A stretch of 60,477 bases of DNA from DAOTVX01 sp034436015 (lineage in GTDB: Bacteria; Chloroflexota; Anaerolineae; Anaerolineales; Villigracilaceae). The stretch spans positions 1 to 60,477 of the forward strand of contig DAOTWG010000038.1 of NCBI GenBank assembly GCA_034436015.1. The letters are read 5' to 3'. Positions 1-8,246 of this stretch are shown piece by piece. Each line of letters opens with the position of its first letter. The first letter of the stretch is position 1. A program made the translations under genes and the position numbers. The notes under the pieces are model-generated. The model made no database searches. It was not told where the DNA came from and was given only the letters and a program-made list of their open reading frames with translations.

Positions 1-114
1 GGCGCAACCGCCACGCCGACACGCACCAACACGCCTTCGGGCGCAACCGCCACGCCGACACGCACCAACACGCCTTCGGCCGCAACCGCCACGCCGACAC
101 GCACGCCAACCAGC
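1..114 (+). repeat. 39-bp tandem repeat encoding a Thr/Pro linker
   Basis: Two identical 39-bp units (1-39 and 40-78) and a third partial, diverged unit (79-114) encode GATATPTRTNTPS repeats. They are in frame with the chitinase and form its interdomain linker. The array probably continues beyond the left edge. Confidence 0.9.
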
Positions 115-1230
115 GCTGCCCCGAGCGGAGTGAAGATCGGAGCGTACTTTATCGAATGGGGCGCCTATGGCCGGAACTACCATGTGAAGAACATTGTCAC
201 CAGCGGGTCAGCCACCAAGATCACTTACATCTATTACGCCTTTGGCAACGTGCAGAACGGCCAGTGCACAATTGGCGATGCCTACGTCGCCTACGATAAG
301 TTCTATGATGCCGCAAGCAGCGTGGATGGGGTATCGGACACCTGGGACGCCGGCGCGTTGCGTGGCCATTTCAACCAGCTGCGCAAGCTGAAGGCCATGT
401 ATCCGCACATCAAGGTGCTCTACTCCTTCGGCGGATGGTCATGGTCGGGCGGCTTTGGGCAAGCGGCAGCGAACGCAAGCGCCTTTGCCAACTCGTGCTA
501 CAACCTACTGAACGACTCGCGCTGGGCAGGGCTGTTCGACGGGATTGATATAGACTGGGAGTACCCGAACGCCTGTGGCGCCACCTGCGACACAAGTGGG
601 CCGGCAGCGTTCAAGAACCTGATGTCGGCGCTGCGCAGCCGCTTTGGCTCAAGCTTCCTGGTAACAGCAGCCGTGCCAGCCGGCTATGACAAGATCAACG
701 CAGCCGATTACGGCGGGGCCGCGCAATATGTCAACTGGTACGACGTGATGGCATACGACTTCTTCGGCGCCTGGGCAACGACCGGGCCGACGGCTCCACA
801 CTCGCCGTTGTACTCCTACACCGGCATCCCGCAAGCCAATTACTATGCCGACTACGCCATCCAGCTGTACAAGAGCAAGGGCGTTCCGGCAAGCAAGTTG
901 GTGCTGGGTGTTGGCTTCTATGGACGCGGTTGGACAGGCGTCACGCAAGCTGCCCCAGGCGGTTCCGCCACCGGCGCGGCGCAAGGTACCTATGAACCAG
1001 GCATCGAAGATTACAAGGTATTGAAGACATCTTGCCCAGCAACCGGAACCATCGCCGGCACGGCGTATGCCTATTGCAGCCCGAATTGGTGGAGCTACGA
1101 TACGCCAAGCGCCTTAGCAGGGAAGATGAGCTACATCAAGAGTCAGGGCCTTGGTGGAGTCTTCTTCTGGGAGCTGACCGGCGACACAAGCAACGGTGAG
1201 CTGGTGACAGCCCTCTATAACAACCGCTAA
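1..1230 (+). CDS. GH18 chitinase, 5'-truncated by the window edge
   Basis: The frame is open from base 1, so the true start lies outside the window and at least 409 residues are present. The first 40 residues are a low-complexity Thr/Pro/Ala linker made of 13-residue repeats. The catalytic domain begins near base 130 with KIGAYFIEWGAYGRNYHV. The GH18 substrate-site motif SFGGWS is at about 424-441 and the catalytic DGIDIDWEYP (DxxDxDxE) is at 538-567, with the acid Glu encoded at 559-561. In this family the enzyme hydrolyses beta-1,4 N-acetylglucosamine links by substrate-assisted catalysis. A linker before the domain suggests a secreted multidomain protein whose signal peptide and binding modules lie upstream. 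A strong hairpin follows the stop codon. The GTG at 130 is a valine codon inside the gene, not a start. Confidence 0.93.
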   Translation, partial: GATATPTRTNTPSGATATPTRTNTPSAATATPTRTPTSAAPSGVKIGAYFIEWGAYGRNYHVKNIVTSGSATKITYIYYAFGNVQNGQCTIGDAYVAYDKFYDAASSVDGVSDTWDAGALRGHFNQLRKLKAMYPHIKVLYSFGGWSWSGGFGQAAANASAFANSCYNLLNDSRWAGLFDGIDIDWEYPNACGATCDTSGPAAFKNLMSALRSRFGSSFLVTAAVPAGYDKINAADYGGAAQYVNWYDVMAYDFFGAWATTGPTAPHSPLYSYTGIPQANYYADYAIQLYKSKGVPASKLVLGVGFYGRGWTGVTQAAPGGSATGAAQGTYEPGIEDYKVLKTSCPATGTIAGTAYAYCSPNWWSYDTPSALAGKMSYIKSQGLGGVFFWELTGDTSNGELVTALYNNR

Positions 1231-1250
1231 CCCGGCCACAGCTTGGTTCT

Positions 1251-1287
1251 AGGATGGCGCTTGGAAAACCAAGCGCCATCCTTTGTG
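1251..1287 (+). terminator. Rho-independent-like terminator after the chitinase gene
   Basis: A perfect 14-bp stem (1251-1264 with 1269-1282) encloses an AAAA loop and is followed by TTGTGTT. It lies 20 bases after the chitinase stop codon. The T-tract is imperfect but the stem is very strong. Confidence 0.8.
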
Positions 1288-1525
1288 TTCTAGCCATTGC
1301 TCTCCTTATCAGGATAGGGGCAACCCTTACGCGAGGAAGGAGTTGTTCTACAGGGGCAGAGTTGCCAACAACTCTTGCGTGCACACCCTAAAAGGGAGTG
1401 AGTTGCCCAGACGGAATGCCTAGATCGGCAAGAGCATAGTGAGCGTCCGTCCTATCGCGCCCCATGGCTCAATCCAGCAAGCTCCCTGTCCATCTCGTCA
1501 TAGGCAGTATAATATCCTGTCTCTT

Positions 1526-1541
1526 TGTGACAAACATCACA
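1526..1541. promoter_or_regulatory. CRP/FNR-family operator (perfect palindrome)
   Basis: TGTGACAAACATCACA matches the CRP consensus TGTGA-N6-TCACA exactly. Its centre lies 43-44 bases before the start predicted from the TATGAT at 1565-1570, which is close to class II activator geometry. A second TATAAT at 1508-1513 lies just upstream, so binding could also block an upstream promoter. The site precedes an operon whose first gene encodes a cyclic-nucleotide-binding-fold protein. Which regulator binds is inferred only. Confidence 0.7.
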
Positions 1542-1564
1542 GAGTGACGGTGATTTGTGAAAAA

Positions 1565-1570
1565 TATGAT
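1565..1570 (+). promoter_or_regulatory. -10 element of the hydrogenase operon
   Basis: TATGAT, with a poor -35 region that is mostly replaced by the CRP-like palindrome, as expected for an activator-dependent promoter. The predicted transcript start is near 1577, about 38 bases before the first gene. Confidence 0.55.
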
Positions 1571-1614
1571 ACACTTACACCGCTGTTCCGTTGGTCATTC
1601 AGAGTGAGGTAGTC

Positions 1615-2109
1615 ATGGAGGAAAAAGAATCGCTGGCCCACGCGCTGCGCCGTGTGCCCTGGTTGAGGGAGCTGAGTGAAATGCACTTCGAGAAAGTGCT
1701 CGGCCTGGCTCACTTGGTAGAAAAAAAGACCGGCGAGGCGTTGTTCCTGGAAGGAGACCAGGAAGATTATCTCTACATTATCATGGAGGGCAGGGTTGCC
1801 ATCGAGATCACCGTGCCCGGACGCGGACGCGTCCGTATCAGCACCATTGAACCTCTCGACCTGGTCGGTTGGTCGAGCGTGACGCCGAACATCCAGCGTC
1901 GTACAGCGGCCGCGCGTGCCGTCGTGCCCACACGTCTGGTTGCGTTGGACGCCATGGGGTTACATCAACTATGCCAGGAGGACTACCACTTCGGCTACCT
2001 GTTCATGCAACATGTCGCCAACGTAATTGCCAGTCGTCTCTCGGCCACACGACTGCAATTGTTGGACATCTTTGCCCACCCAGGCCCCGGTAAGGAGACA
2101 CAACCATGA
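1615..2109 (+). CDS. Cyclic-nucleotide-binding-domain protein without DNA-binding domain
   Basis: This 164-residue protein is a single cNMP-binding (CAP_ED) beta-roll: LFLEGDQEDYLYIIMEGRVAIE near residues 42-63, then a phosphate-binding-cassette region DLVGWSSV...RRTAAARA. The usual FGE of the cassette is replaced by VGW while an Arg is kept, so the ligand may not be cAMP. No helix-turn-helix follows; the chain ends after the long C-helix, whereas full CRP proteins have over 200 residues. The ATG at 1615 is chosen because GAGGT lies just upstream; a TTG at 1591 has no such support. Its stop overlaps the next start as ATGA. Small proteins of this type are known beside group 3b hydrogenase genes, so a sensory or electron-transfer-associated role is inferred. 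Confidence 0.85.
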   Translation: MEEKESLAHALRRVPWLRELSEMHFEKVLGLAHLVEKKTGEALFLEGDQEDYLYIIMEGRVAIEITVPGRGRVRISTIEPLDLVGWSSVTPNIQRRTAAARAVVPTRLVALDAMGLHQLCQEDYHFGYLFMQHVANVIASRLSATRLQLLDIFAHPGPGKETQP

Positions 2110-3227
2110 CACCTTTGGAAATCGGGGCAACCATATCCCTGCCCAAAGGGGAACTGAACGCGCTGCTGGAAGGCCTGCGCCAAATAGGATACCGACCAAT
2201 CGGCCCGCGCGTACGGGACGAAACCGTCATCTACGACGTTCTAGAGAACGAACAAGACCTGCCGCGCGGGTACCTCAGCGAGCAGAAACCAGGCTACTAT
2301 CGCCTGAGCTACCGCGGCCACGCCAACTACTTCGACGTCACGCCAGGGCCACACTCATGGAAGCAGTTTCTTTTTCCTCCAACGACCGAGATGTTAAGGT
2401 TACAGCGAGAGGGCAAGCATTGGCAGATACTTCCCGCCGAGGAGGAACCGCCCGCGTTGGCCTTCCTCGGAGTGCGTCCTTGTGAACTGGCGGCAATCCG
2501 CATCCAGGACATGATTTTCCTGCGCGAGGACTGGAGCGACCCGATCTACCGCGTACGGCGGGAACGCATCTTCCTGCTGGTGGTCAACTGTCTGCATCCA
2601 TGCGGCACATGCTTTTGCGCTTCGATGGGCGCCGGCCCCCAGGCCAAAGCTGGTTTCGACCTGTGCCTGACCGAACTGGACGATGATTTTCTCGTTGAAA
2701 TCGGCAGCAAGCGAGGCAGCGAACTTATGGGGCAGCTCAACCATCGGCCAACTACCGCGGAGCAACAGCAGAAAATGCAAAGCGCTCTACAGATCGCCTG
2801 CGAGCGCATGGGACGCACGGTGTCCGATGTAGATAGCTTGCCCAACGTATTGCTGGCTTGCCTCGATGCCAAATATTGGGAGGACGTAGCGCGACGTTGT
2901 CTCTCTTGCGCGAACTGCACTCTAGTCTGCCCGACCTGTTTCTGTTGGGACGCGCGCGACGTCACCACACTGGACGGTAAGGTTACCCGGCGCGAGCGCG
3001 TTTGGGATTCCTGTTTCAATCCCGATTATTCCTACGTAGCCGGTGGTAATTCTCGCCCTTCCACGTTGGCGCGCTACCGTCAATGGTTGATTCACAAATT
3101 CGCCACCTGGAAACATCAATTTGGCACGCTCGGATGTGTAGGTTGCGGTCGTTGTATTACCTGGTGTCCGGCCGGCATTGACATTACCGAGGAACTAGCC
3201 GCCCTGCGTCAGGAGAACAAACGATGA
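2106..3227 (+). CDS. hydB: Sulfhydrogenase-type hydrogenase beta subunit (two 4Fe-4S clusters)
   Basis: The product has 373 residues and resembles the beta subunit of cytoplasmic NAD(P)-linked sulfhydrogenases and AsrA. Two ferredoxin-like cysteine motifs are visible: CLSCANCTLVCP at residues 265-276 and CVGCGRCITWCP at 344-355. These should hold two [4Fe-4S] clusters passing electrons between the delta/alpha core and the gamma flavoprotein. More cysteines (CLHPCGTCFCAS, about 162-173) may ligate an extra cluster. It overlaps the preceding and following genes by ATGA, so the subunits are translationally coupled. The product is cytoplasmic, with no signal peptide or membrane segment. Confidence 0.92.
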   Translation: MTPLEIGATISLPKGELNALLEGLRQIGYRPIGPRVRDETVIYDVLENEQDLPRGYLSEQKPGYYRLSYRGHANYFDVTPGPHSWKQFLFPPTTEMLRLQREGKHWQILPAEEEPPALAFLGVRPCELAAIRIQDMIFLREDWSDPIYRVRRERIFLLVVNCLHPCGTCFCASMGAGPQAKAGFDLCLTELDDDFLVEIGSKRGSELMGQLNHRPTTAEQQQKMQSALQIACERMGRTVSDVDSLPNVLLACLDAKYWEDVARRCLSCANCTLVCPTCFCWDARDVTTLDGKVTRRERVWDSCFNPDYSYVAGGNSRPSTLARYRQWLIHKFATWKHQFGTLGCVGCGRCITWCPAGIDITEELAALRQENKR

Positions 3228-4084
3228 CGGTGAGCATTTCCCCTGCCTTTGTCCCTGAACGCCCCATGGAATCCCAATGGGCTGAGATCGTGGAAATTAC
3301 GCCGGAAGCGCCCGGCATTGCCACCTACTGGCTGCGTTTCTGCGAACAATCCACGCGCGCGTCCTATCGCTTTCAGCCAGGGCAATTTAACATGCTCTAC
3401 GTTCCCGGCTACGGGGAGGCGGCCATCTCCATCTGTTCCGATCCGGAGGATTGCGAACAAGTCGGTCATACGGTACGGCACGTGGGCACTGTGACCAACG
3501 CCTTGGGGCTGGCAAAGATCGGCGATCGGGTAGGCGTGCGCGGTCCCTTTGGAAATGGCTGGCCTGTGGACCTTTGCCGTGGACAGGATGTCTATCTCGT
3601 AGGCGGCGGAATTGGTCTGCCTCCGCTTCGGTCGTTGTTGTACTACCTTATCAATCACCGTGCAGACTTCGGCAAAATCGCCGTCCTATATGGCACCCGT
3701 ACGCCGGCCGACCTGCAGTTTGTCAACGAATATCGTACCTGGGAATCGGCCGGGGTCGAACTGCTGGTCACCGTTGACCGCGCGGACGAAACCTGGCGGG
3801 GCCCAGTCGGGGTCGTCCCCATGATGTTCTATCACATCCGCCTAGACGCAGCGCGCAGCATGATACTCTCCTGCGGCCCAGAAATCATGATGCGTTTCGT
3901 CGTCTTCGAGGCGCTCGCACGGCGCGTGCCCCCGGAGCGAATCTTTCTTTCGCTGGAGCGCAACATGAAATGTGGACGAGGCTCCTGTGGCCACTGCCAG
4001 ATAGGCCCATACTTTGTTTGCAAAGACGGGCCTGTCTTCAGTTACGCACAACTGGAACCCTACTATCGGGTGGAGGAACTATGA
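3224..4084 (+). CDS. hydG: Sulfhydrogenase gamma subunit (FAD/NAD(P)-binding, 2Fe-2S)
   Basis: The 286-residue product has the ferredoxin-NADP reductase fold: a FAD-binding barrel (FQPGQFNML at about 47-55), an NAD(P)-binding half starting with VYLVGGGIGLPP, and a C-terminal CGRGSCGHCQIGPYFVC motif for one [2Fe-2S] cluster. In this family the subunit exchanges electrons between NAD(P)H and the iron-sulfur chain of the beta subunit. It starts at the ATGA overlap with hydB, and its last codons overlap hydD in the same way. An alternative start at 3266 would shorten the N-terminus but has less support. Confidence 0.92.
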   Translation: MTVSISPAFVPERPMESQWAEIVEITPEAPGIATYWLRFCEQSTRASYRFQPGQFNMLYVPGYGEAAISICSDPEDCEQVGHTVRHVGTVTNALGLAKIGDRVGVRGPFGNGWPVDLCRGQDVYLVGGGIGLPPLRSLLYYLINHRADFGKIAVLYGTRTPADLQFVNEYRTWESAGVELLVTVDRADETWRGPVGVVPMMFYHIRLDAARSMILSCGPEIMMRFVVFEALARRVPPERIFLSLERNMKCGRGSCGHCQIGPYFVCKDGPVFSYAQLEPYYRVEEL

Positions 4085-4866
4085 GTAAACCTACCATCGC
4101 CGTTTACAAGTTCTCCTCCTGCGATGGCTGCCAGTTGTCCATCTTGAATCTAGAAGAAGAACTGCTCGATCTGGCCTCGGTAACAGAAATCGCCTACTTC
4201 CTCGAAGCGCGCAGTCGCATTCTGCCCGGGCCATACGATATCGCACTGGTAGAAGGCTCCATTTCTACGCCACACGAGCGAGAGCGCATTCAGGAAGTGC
4301 GAAAAGAGGCGAAAACCTTGATTGCGTTAGGAACCTGCGCGACGGCCGGTGGCATTCAGGCTTTGCGGAATCTAATCGACTCCAAGCGGCTGGTCGAATC
4401 GGTCTATCCTCACCCGGAACACCTGCAAACGCTACGCGAGGCGACACCCATCTCTGCGCATGTCAAGGTAGATTATGAGCTATGGGGATGCCCGGTTAAT
4501 AAATATCAGGTAGTCGAGGTCGTCCAGGCTTTACTGCAGCAGCGTCGCCCGAACCTGCCGAATCACAGCGTCTGTCTGGAATGTAAACGGCACGGCGCGG
4601 TATGCGTGGTTGTTGCCTATGGCATTCCTTGCCTCGGACCGGCAACGCGCGCCGGTTGCGGCGCGCTATGCCCAACAAATGGACGCGGTTGTTACGGATG
4701 TTTCGGGCCGGCGCCTCACGCCGATATGAACGCCCTGGTTCAGACCATGTTGCCGCTCGAACGCTACCCCGGTGAAGTGGTGCATCTGCTGCGGCACATC
4801 AGCAACAACGCGCCGGCCTTCCGCGAGGCTGCCGCGAAGATCGAGAGGGAGCGAGAACGCCTATGA
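4081..4866 (+). CDS. hydD: NiFe hydrogenase small (delta) subunit, sulfhydrogenase type
   Basis: The product has 261 residues. The N-terminal SSCDGCQLSIL is the proximal-cluster motif of NiFe small subunits, followed by ALGTCATAGG and WGCPVNK. The C-terminal part carries CLECKRHGAVC and CLGPATRAGCGALCP for two further clusters. No Tat signal is present, as expected for a cytoplasmic group 3 enzyme. The ATG at 4081 forms an ATGA overlap with hydG; in-frame codons upstream lie inside hydG and lack a ribosome site. The stop overlaps hydA. Confidence 0.93.
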   Translation: MSKPTIAVYKFSSCDGCQLSILNLEEELLDLASVTEIAYFLEARSRILPGPYDIALVEGSISTPHERERIQEVRKEAKTLIALGTCATAGGIQALRNLIDSKRLVESVYPHPEHLQTLREATPISAHVKVDYELWGCPVNKYQVVEVVQALLQQRRPNLPNHSVCLECKRHGAVCVVVAYGIPCLGPATRAGCGALCPTNGRGCYGCFGPAPHADMNALVQTMLPLERYPGEVVHLLRHISNNAPAFREAAAKIERERERL

Positions 4867-6149
4867 GAAAAGACATCGAAATCACTGCGCTTTCGCGTGT
4901 GGAAGGAGAAGGCGCGCTCTACATCCACTTCAAGGACGACTCGGTCGCCCACGTCGAGTTGAACATCTATGAGCCGCCGCGTTTCTTCGAGGGCTTCTTG
5001 AAAGGTCGTTACTTTCAGGAAGTGCCCGACATCACCGCGCGCATTTGCGGCATTTGTCCGGTAGCCTACCAGATGAGCTCGGTCCAGGCGCTGGAAATGG
5101 CGCTTGGAATCACAATCAGCGAGGAAGTGCATGCGTTGCGCCGTCTTCTCTACTGCGCCGAGTATATTGAGAGCCATGCCCTTCATGTCTATATGCTACA
5201 AGGCCCCGATCTGACCGGACACGAGAGCGCGCTCTCGCTGGCGGACGTCGCGCCCGATATCGTGAAACGAGCGTTGCGCTTGAAGAAAGCCGGCAACGAC
5301 CTGTTGAAGGCAATCGGTGGACGGTCGGTACATCCGGTCAACGTTTGCGTAGGCGGATTCTATCGCTGGCCCGATCCGGCCGCAATTCACGCTCTCCTGC
5401 CCGACCTGGAGTGGGCCCTAGAGGCCGCGCGCGAAACCGTGCGCTGGGCAGTCACCCTGCCTTACCCCACATTCGAGCAAGATTACGAATTCGTTGCCCT
5501 GACACACCCAGACGAATACGCCATTTACGATGGCGCGATTCTTTCCTCCACCGGCCGTCGTTTAAGCCCCAAAGAGTTCGAGAAGGGATATGTGGAATAT
5601 CAGGCGCCCCATTCTACCGCTCTGCATAGCCAGACTGTTGACAAACAACCCTATTTGGTTGGGCCGCTGGCGCGCCTGAACCTAAACTTCCCTTACTTGC
5701 GCCCGGCCGCACAGGCTATGGCGCAGGAAATCGGTTTGACTCCGCCGCTCAAGAACCCCTATAAGGGTCTAATTGCTCGCGCCTTGGAGCTCGTGGAGGT
5801 TTGCGATCTCGCCCTTGAACTAGCGCGCGCGTACCGGCCGCAGGGCGCAAGCCACGCCAAAATCACCGTGCGCGCCGGCGAGGGGATGGGCGCCTCGGAA
5901 GCCCCACGCGGTCTGCTTTACCACCGCTATATTCTCGACAAGCAGGGCCTGATCCGGTTCGCGAAAATCATACCACCCACCGCGCAAAACTATGCCCGCA
6001 TCGAAGCCGATCTGTGGGCGATTGCGCCAACTCTCCTTACCAAGAGCCACAGCGAAGCCACGCTGACGTGTGAACACCTGATACGCTCCTATGACCCTTG
6101 TATTTCTTGTTCCACGCATTTCCTACAACTGAACATCATCAAAGAGTAG
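4863..6149 (+). CDS. hydA: NiFe hydrogenase large (alpha) subunit, group 3b-type
   Basis: The 428-residue catalytic subunit has both nickel-binding motifs: RICGICPVAYQ (Cys62 and Cys65) and DPCISCSTH (Cys413 and Cys416). The final nine residues after His419 look like the peptide removed by the maturation protease after nickel insertion. With the beta, gamma and delta genes this makes a soluble bidirectional NAD(P)-linked hydrogenase of sulfhydrogenase type. Sulfur-reducing activity is known for archaeal relatives but cannot be read here. HypF, needed for the CN ligands, is at 44124-46484; no other hyp gene or protease is in the window. Confidence 0.94.
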   Translation: MRKDIEITALSRVEGEGALYIHFKDDSVAHVELNIYEPPRFFEGFLKGRYFQEVPDITARICGICPVAYQMSSVQALEMALGITISEEVHALRRLLYCAEYIESHALHVYMLQGPDLTGHESALSLADVAPDIVKRALRLKKAGNDLLKAIGGRSVHPVNVCVGGFYRWPDPAAIHALLPDLEWALEAARETVRWAVTLPYPTFEQDYEFVALTHPDEYAIYDGAILSSTGRRLSPKEFEKGYVEYQAPHSTALHSQTVDKQPYLVGPLARLNLNFPYLRPAAQAMAQEIGLTPPLKNPYKGLIARALELVEVCDLALELARAYRPQGASHAKITVRAGEGMGASEAPRGLLYHRYILDKQGLIRFAKIIPPTAQNYARIEADLWAIAPTLLTKSHSEATLTCEHLIRSYDPCISCSTHFLQLNIIKE

Positions 6150-6268
6150 CCCCATCGCCTCGCAAGACACAGCGCGCAACCGATCCAGCTCCTTTCACAA
6201 CCTTTTCGAAAGCAACGCCAAGCAAGGGGGGAAACACCTTGCCTCTTGCTCCATTCCAGCTTTTTTTG

Positions 6269-6277
6269 TGCTACAAT
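6269..6277 (+). promoter_or_regulatory. Extended -10 promoter (TGC-TACAAT) for the P5C dehydrogenase gene
   Basis: TGC followed by TACAAT sits after a run of seven T residues. There is no good -35 at 17-bp spacing; TTGCTC lies 20 bases upstream. The predicted transcript start is near 6284, leaving about 44 bases of leader before the ATG at 6328. The same GTGCTACAAT string occurs on the other strand at 19107-19116. Confidence 0.6.
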
Positions 6278-6327
6278 ATGTCTGACAATATACGGTGTTC
6301 CGGCAGATAGCCTATTCGGGAGTTCCC

Positions 6328-7902
6328 ATGACCGCGTTTAAACTTACCTATGCGACGATGTTTAACCCGCCGGAGGAACTGCACGCGCGTTTCGAGGCAG
6401 CGCTGACGAACGTTCGCGCCGGTCTGGGGAAAGAATATGGTCTCCTTATTAACAATCAAGACATTATCTGCGAGGAGAAACTAGAAGACCGCTCGCCCAT
6501 CAACACCGACTGGGTGCTGGCCATCGTGCAAAAAGGTCAGGAAATTCATGCCCAGCAGGCTCTGACGGCCGCGCGCAAGGCTTTCCCGTCCTGGAGTCGC
6601 ACGCCTTGGCCAGAGCGCGTTAACCTTCTGCGCAAGGCAGTCGCCCTTATGGAGGAGCGCATTTACCTGCTAGCGGCCGCCATGGCGCTGGAAGTGGGAA
6701 AGAATCGCATGGAATCGTTGGGAGATGTACAAGAATGCGCCGATTTAATCTCCTACGCCTGCGATCAAATGGAAGCCAACAATGGCTTCGAGCGCGAGAT
6801 GGGCAAAGATCCTCTTCCCGGTTATGATGTGACCAACATTTCCCTCCTGCGCCCCTATGGCGTCTGGCTGGTGATCAGTCCTTTCAATTTCCCCTTCGCC
6901 TTGACTGGCGGGCCGGCCGGCGCCGCACTCGTTGCCGGGAATACGGTGGTTATCAAACCTGCCTCCGACACACCCTGGATCGTCCGCCTACTAGCCGAAT
7001 GCTTCCGCGACGCCGGCCTGCCGGATGGCGCATGCAACTTCGTCGCCGGTCCCGGCGGAACGCTAGGGCAGGCGCTGGTCAACAGCCCCGAAGTGGACGG
7101 CGTGACTTTCACCGGCTCGCACGAGGTCGGGATGCGCATATACCGTCAGTACGCCAACGGGCGTTACGTGCGCCCCATTGTGTTGGAGCTAGGAGGCAAG
7201 AATCCGGTGCTTGTCTCGCGCCACGCGGACCTGGAACGCGCCGCCGCTGGCATTATCCGATCCGCGTTCGGTTTGCAGGGGCAAAAGTGCTCCGCTGCCT
7301 CGCGCGTGTACATCGAGTCTCCCGTCTACGACGAACTTGTCGAACGTTTGAAAACACTGACGGAAAAACTGTCCATCGGCGATCCAACCGACCGAGCGGT
7401 CTTCCTCGGCCCGGTCATCAACAAGACCGCCTATACTGATTATCAGGCTTTCCTGCGCGAAATCGAGGCGGCTGGAGGTCGGTGTCTGACAGGCGGCAAA
7501 GTGCTGCTCGAGGGCACGCTGGCGAAAGGGTACTTCTGCGCTCCCACGCTCGTCGCCGACTTACCGTTGGAGCATCGCCTCTGGAAGTATGAGATGTTTC
7601 TTCCCATCACCTTGCTGGCCCGCGTGGAGAGTCTGGATGAAGCCATGCGTCTGGCAAACGATGTCAATTACGGTCTCACCGCCGGCTTTTACGGCACGGA
7701 GGAGGAAGCCGCTTGGTTCTTCGATCAAATCGAGGCAGGCGTGACGTATGCCAATCGCCCACAAGGCGCGACGACAGGCGCCTGGCCTGGTTTCCAACCC
7801 TTTGGCGGCTGGAAAGGTTCCGGCGCGACCGGAAAAAACGCCGGCGGCCCCTATTATCTTCCGCTCTACATGCGCGAACAGATACGGACGCTCGTGCGCT
7901 AA
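6328..7902 (+). CDS. rocA: L-glutamate gamma-semialdehyde (1-pyrroline-5-carboxylate) dehydrogenase
   Basis: The 524-residue product has the N-terminal layout of the RocA/PruA branch of aldehyde dehydrogenases and all catalytic parts: SPFNFPFA, FTGSHEVG, LELGGKNP with the general-base Glu, and GQKCSAASRV with the nucleophilic Cys near residue 321. It oxidises glutamate semialdehyde to glutamate with NAD+, the second step of proline catabolism. The ATG at 6328 is preferred over a GTG at 6295 because the latter lies too close to the predicted transcript start. No proline dehydrogenase gene is adjacent. The end of the gene carries the promoter of the next gene. Confidence 0.93.
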   Translation: MTAFKLTYATMFNPPEELHARFEAALTNVRAGLGKEYGLLINNQDIICEEKLEDRSPINTDWVLAIVQKGQEIHAQQALTAARKAFPSWSRTPWPERVNLLRKAVALMEERIYLLAAAMALEVGKNRMESLGDVQECADLISYACDQMEANNGFEREMGKDPLPGYDVTNISLLRPYGVWLVISPFNFPFALTGGPAGAALVAGNTVVIKPASDTPWIVRLLAECFRDAGLPDGACNFVAGPGGTLGQALVNSPEVDGVTFTGSHEVGMRIYRQYANGRYVRPIVLELGGKNPVLVSRHADLERAAAGIIRSAFGLQGQKCSAASRVYIESPVYDELVERLKTLTEKLSIGDPTDRAVFLGPVINKTAYTDYQAFLREIEAAGGRCLTGGKVLLEGTLAKGYFCAPTLVADLPLEHRLWKYEMFLPITLLARVESLDEAMRLANDVNYGLTAGFYGTEEEAAWFFDQIEAGVTYANRPQGATTGAWPGFQPFGGWKGSGATGKNAGGPYYLPLYMREQIRTLVR

Positions 7903-7908
7903 AACTTG

Positions 7909-7917
7909 TGGTATCCT
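7909..7917 (+). promoter_or_regulatory. Extended -10 (TGG-TATCCT) for a probably leaderless gene
   Basis: TGG followed by TATCCT at 7912-7917. The GTG start codon of the next gene is at 7925, only seven bases later, so transcription would start at or one base before the start codon. Confidence 0.45.
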
Positions 7918-7924
7918 TAACCGC

Positions 7925-8245
7925 GTGGAAGAAGAATCGCTGCATCGCCGGCTGGGAAATTTCTTCATCCTACTAGGGTTGCTGCTGGCGGCCCTCTTTA
8001 CTCTTGCCTATACTGGTGGTACGCTGCAGCCGTTGCTTCTCCTCGGTAGTCTCGGCGCGCTTTTCTTGGGATACCGTCTCCACCACAAGGCAGCCCCTCC
8101 ACCGCCAAGTGGTCGCTTTGCTATTCTTCGCAAGGCGCGCGAGAAAGCGCGTCAACGAAGGGAGCAACGCAAACAGCAGCCGAAAAAAACGAGCGCGCGT
8201 AACGATACCCCACCTATCTGGCAATCCAGAAACAGGAGACCTTAG
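7925..8245 (+). CDS. Small membrane protein with basic tail
   Basis: I do not recognise a family. The 106-residue product has two hydrophobic segments (about residues 13-31 and 36-51), then a proline run (APPPPSGR) and a strongly basic, Arg/Lys/Gln-rich tail that is probably cytoplasmic. It starts at a GTG that has no Shine-Dalgarno sequence but sits seven bases after a -10-like TATCCT. Its stop is one base before the TTG of the next gene, so the two are probably co-transcribed. Confidence 0.65.
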   Translation: MEEESLHRRLGNFFILLGLLLAALFTLAYTGGTLQPLLLLGSLGALFLGYRLHHKAAPPPPSGRFAILRKAREKARQRREQRKQQPKKTSARNDTPPIWQSRNRRP

Positions 8246-8246
8246 A

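Noticed and set aside
1..114. Direct repeats at the left edge as a CRISPR array
   Set aside because: The units are contiguous 39-bp repeats without spacers and encode a protein linker in frame.
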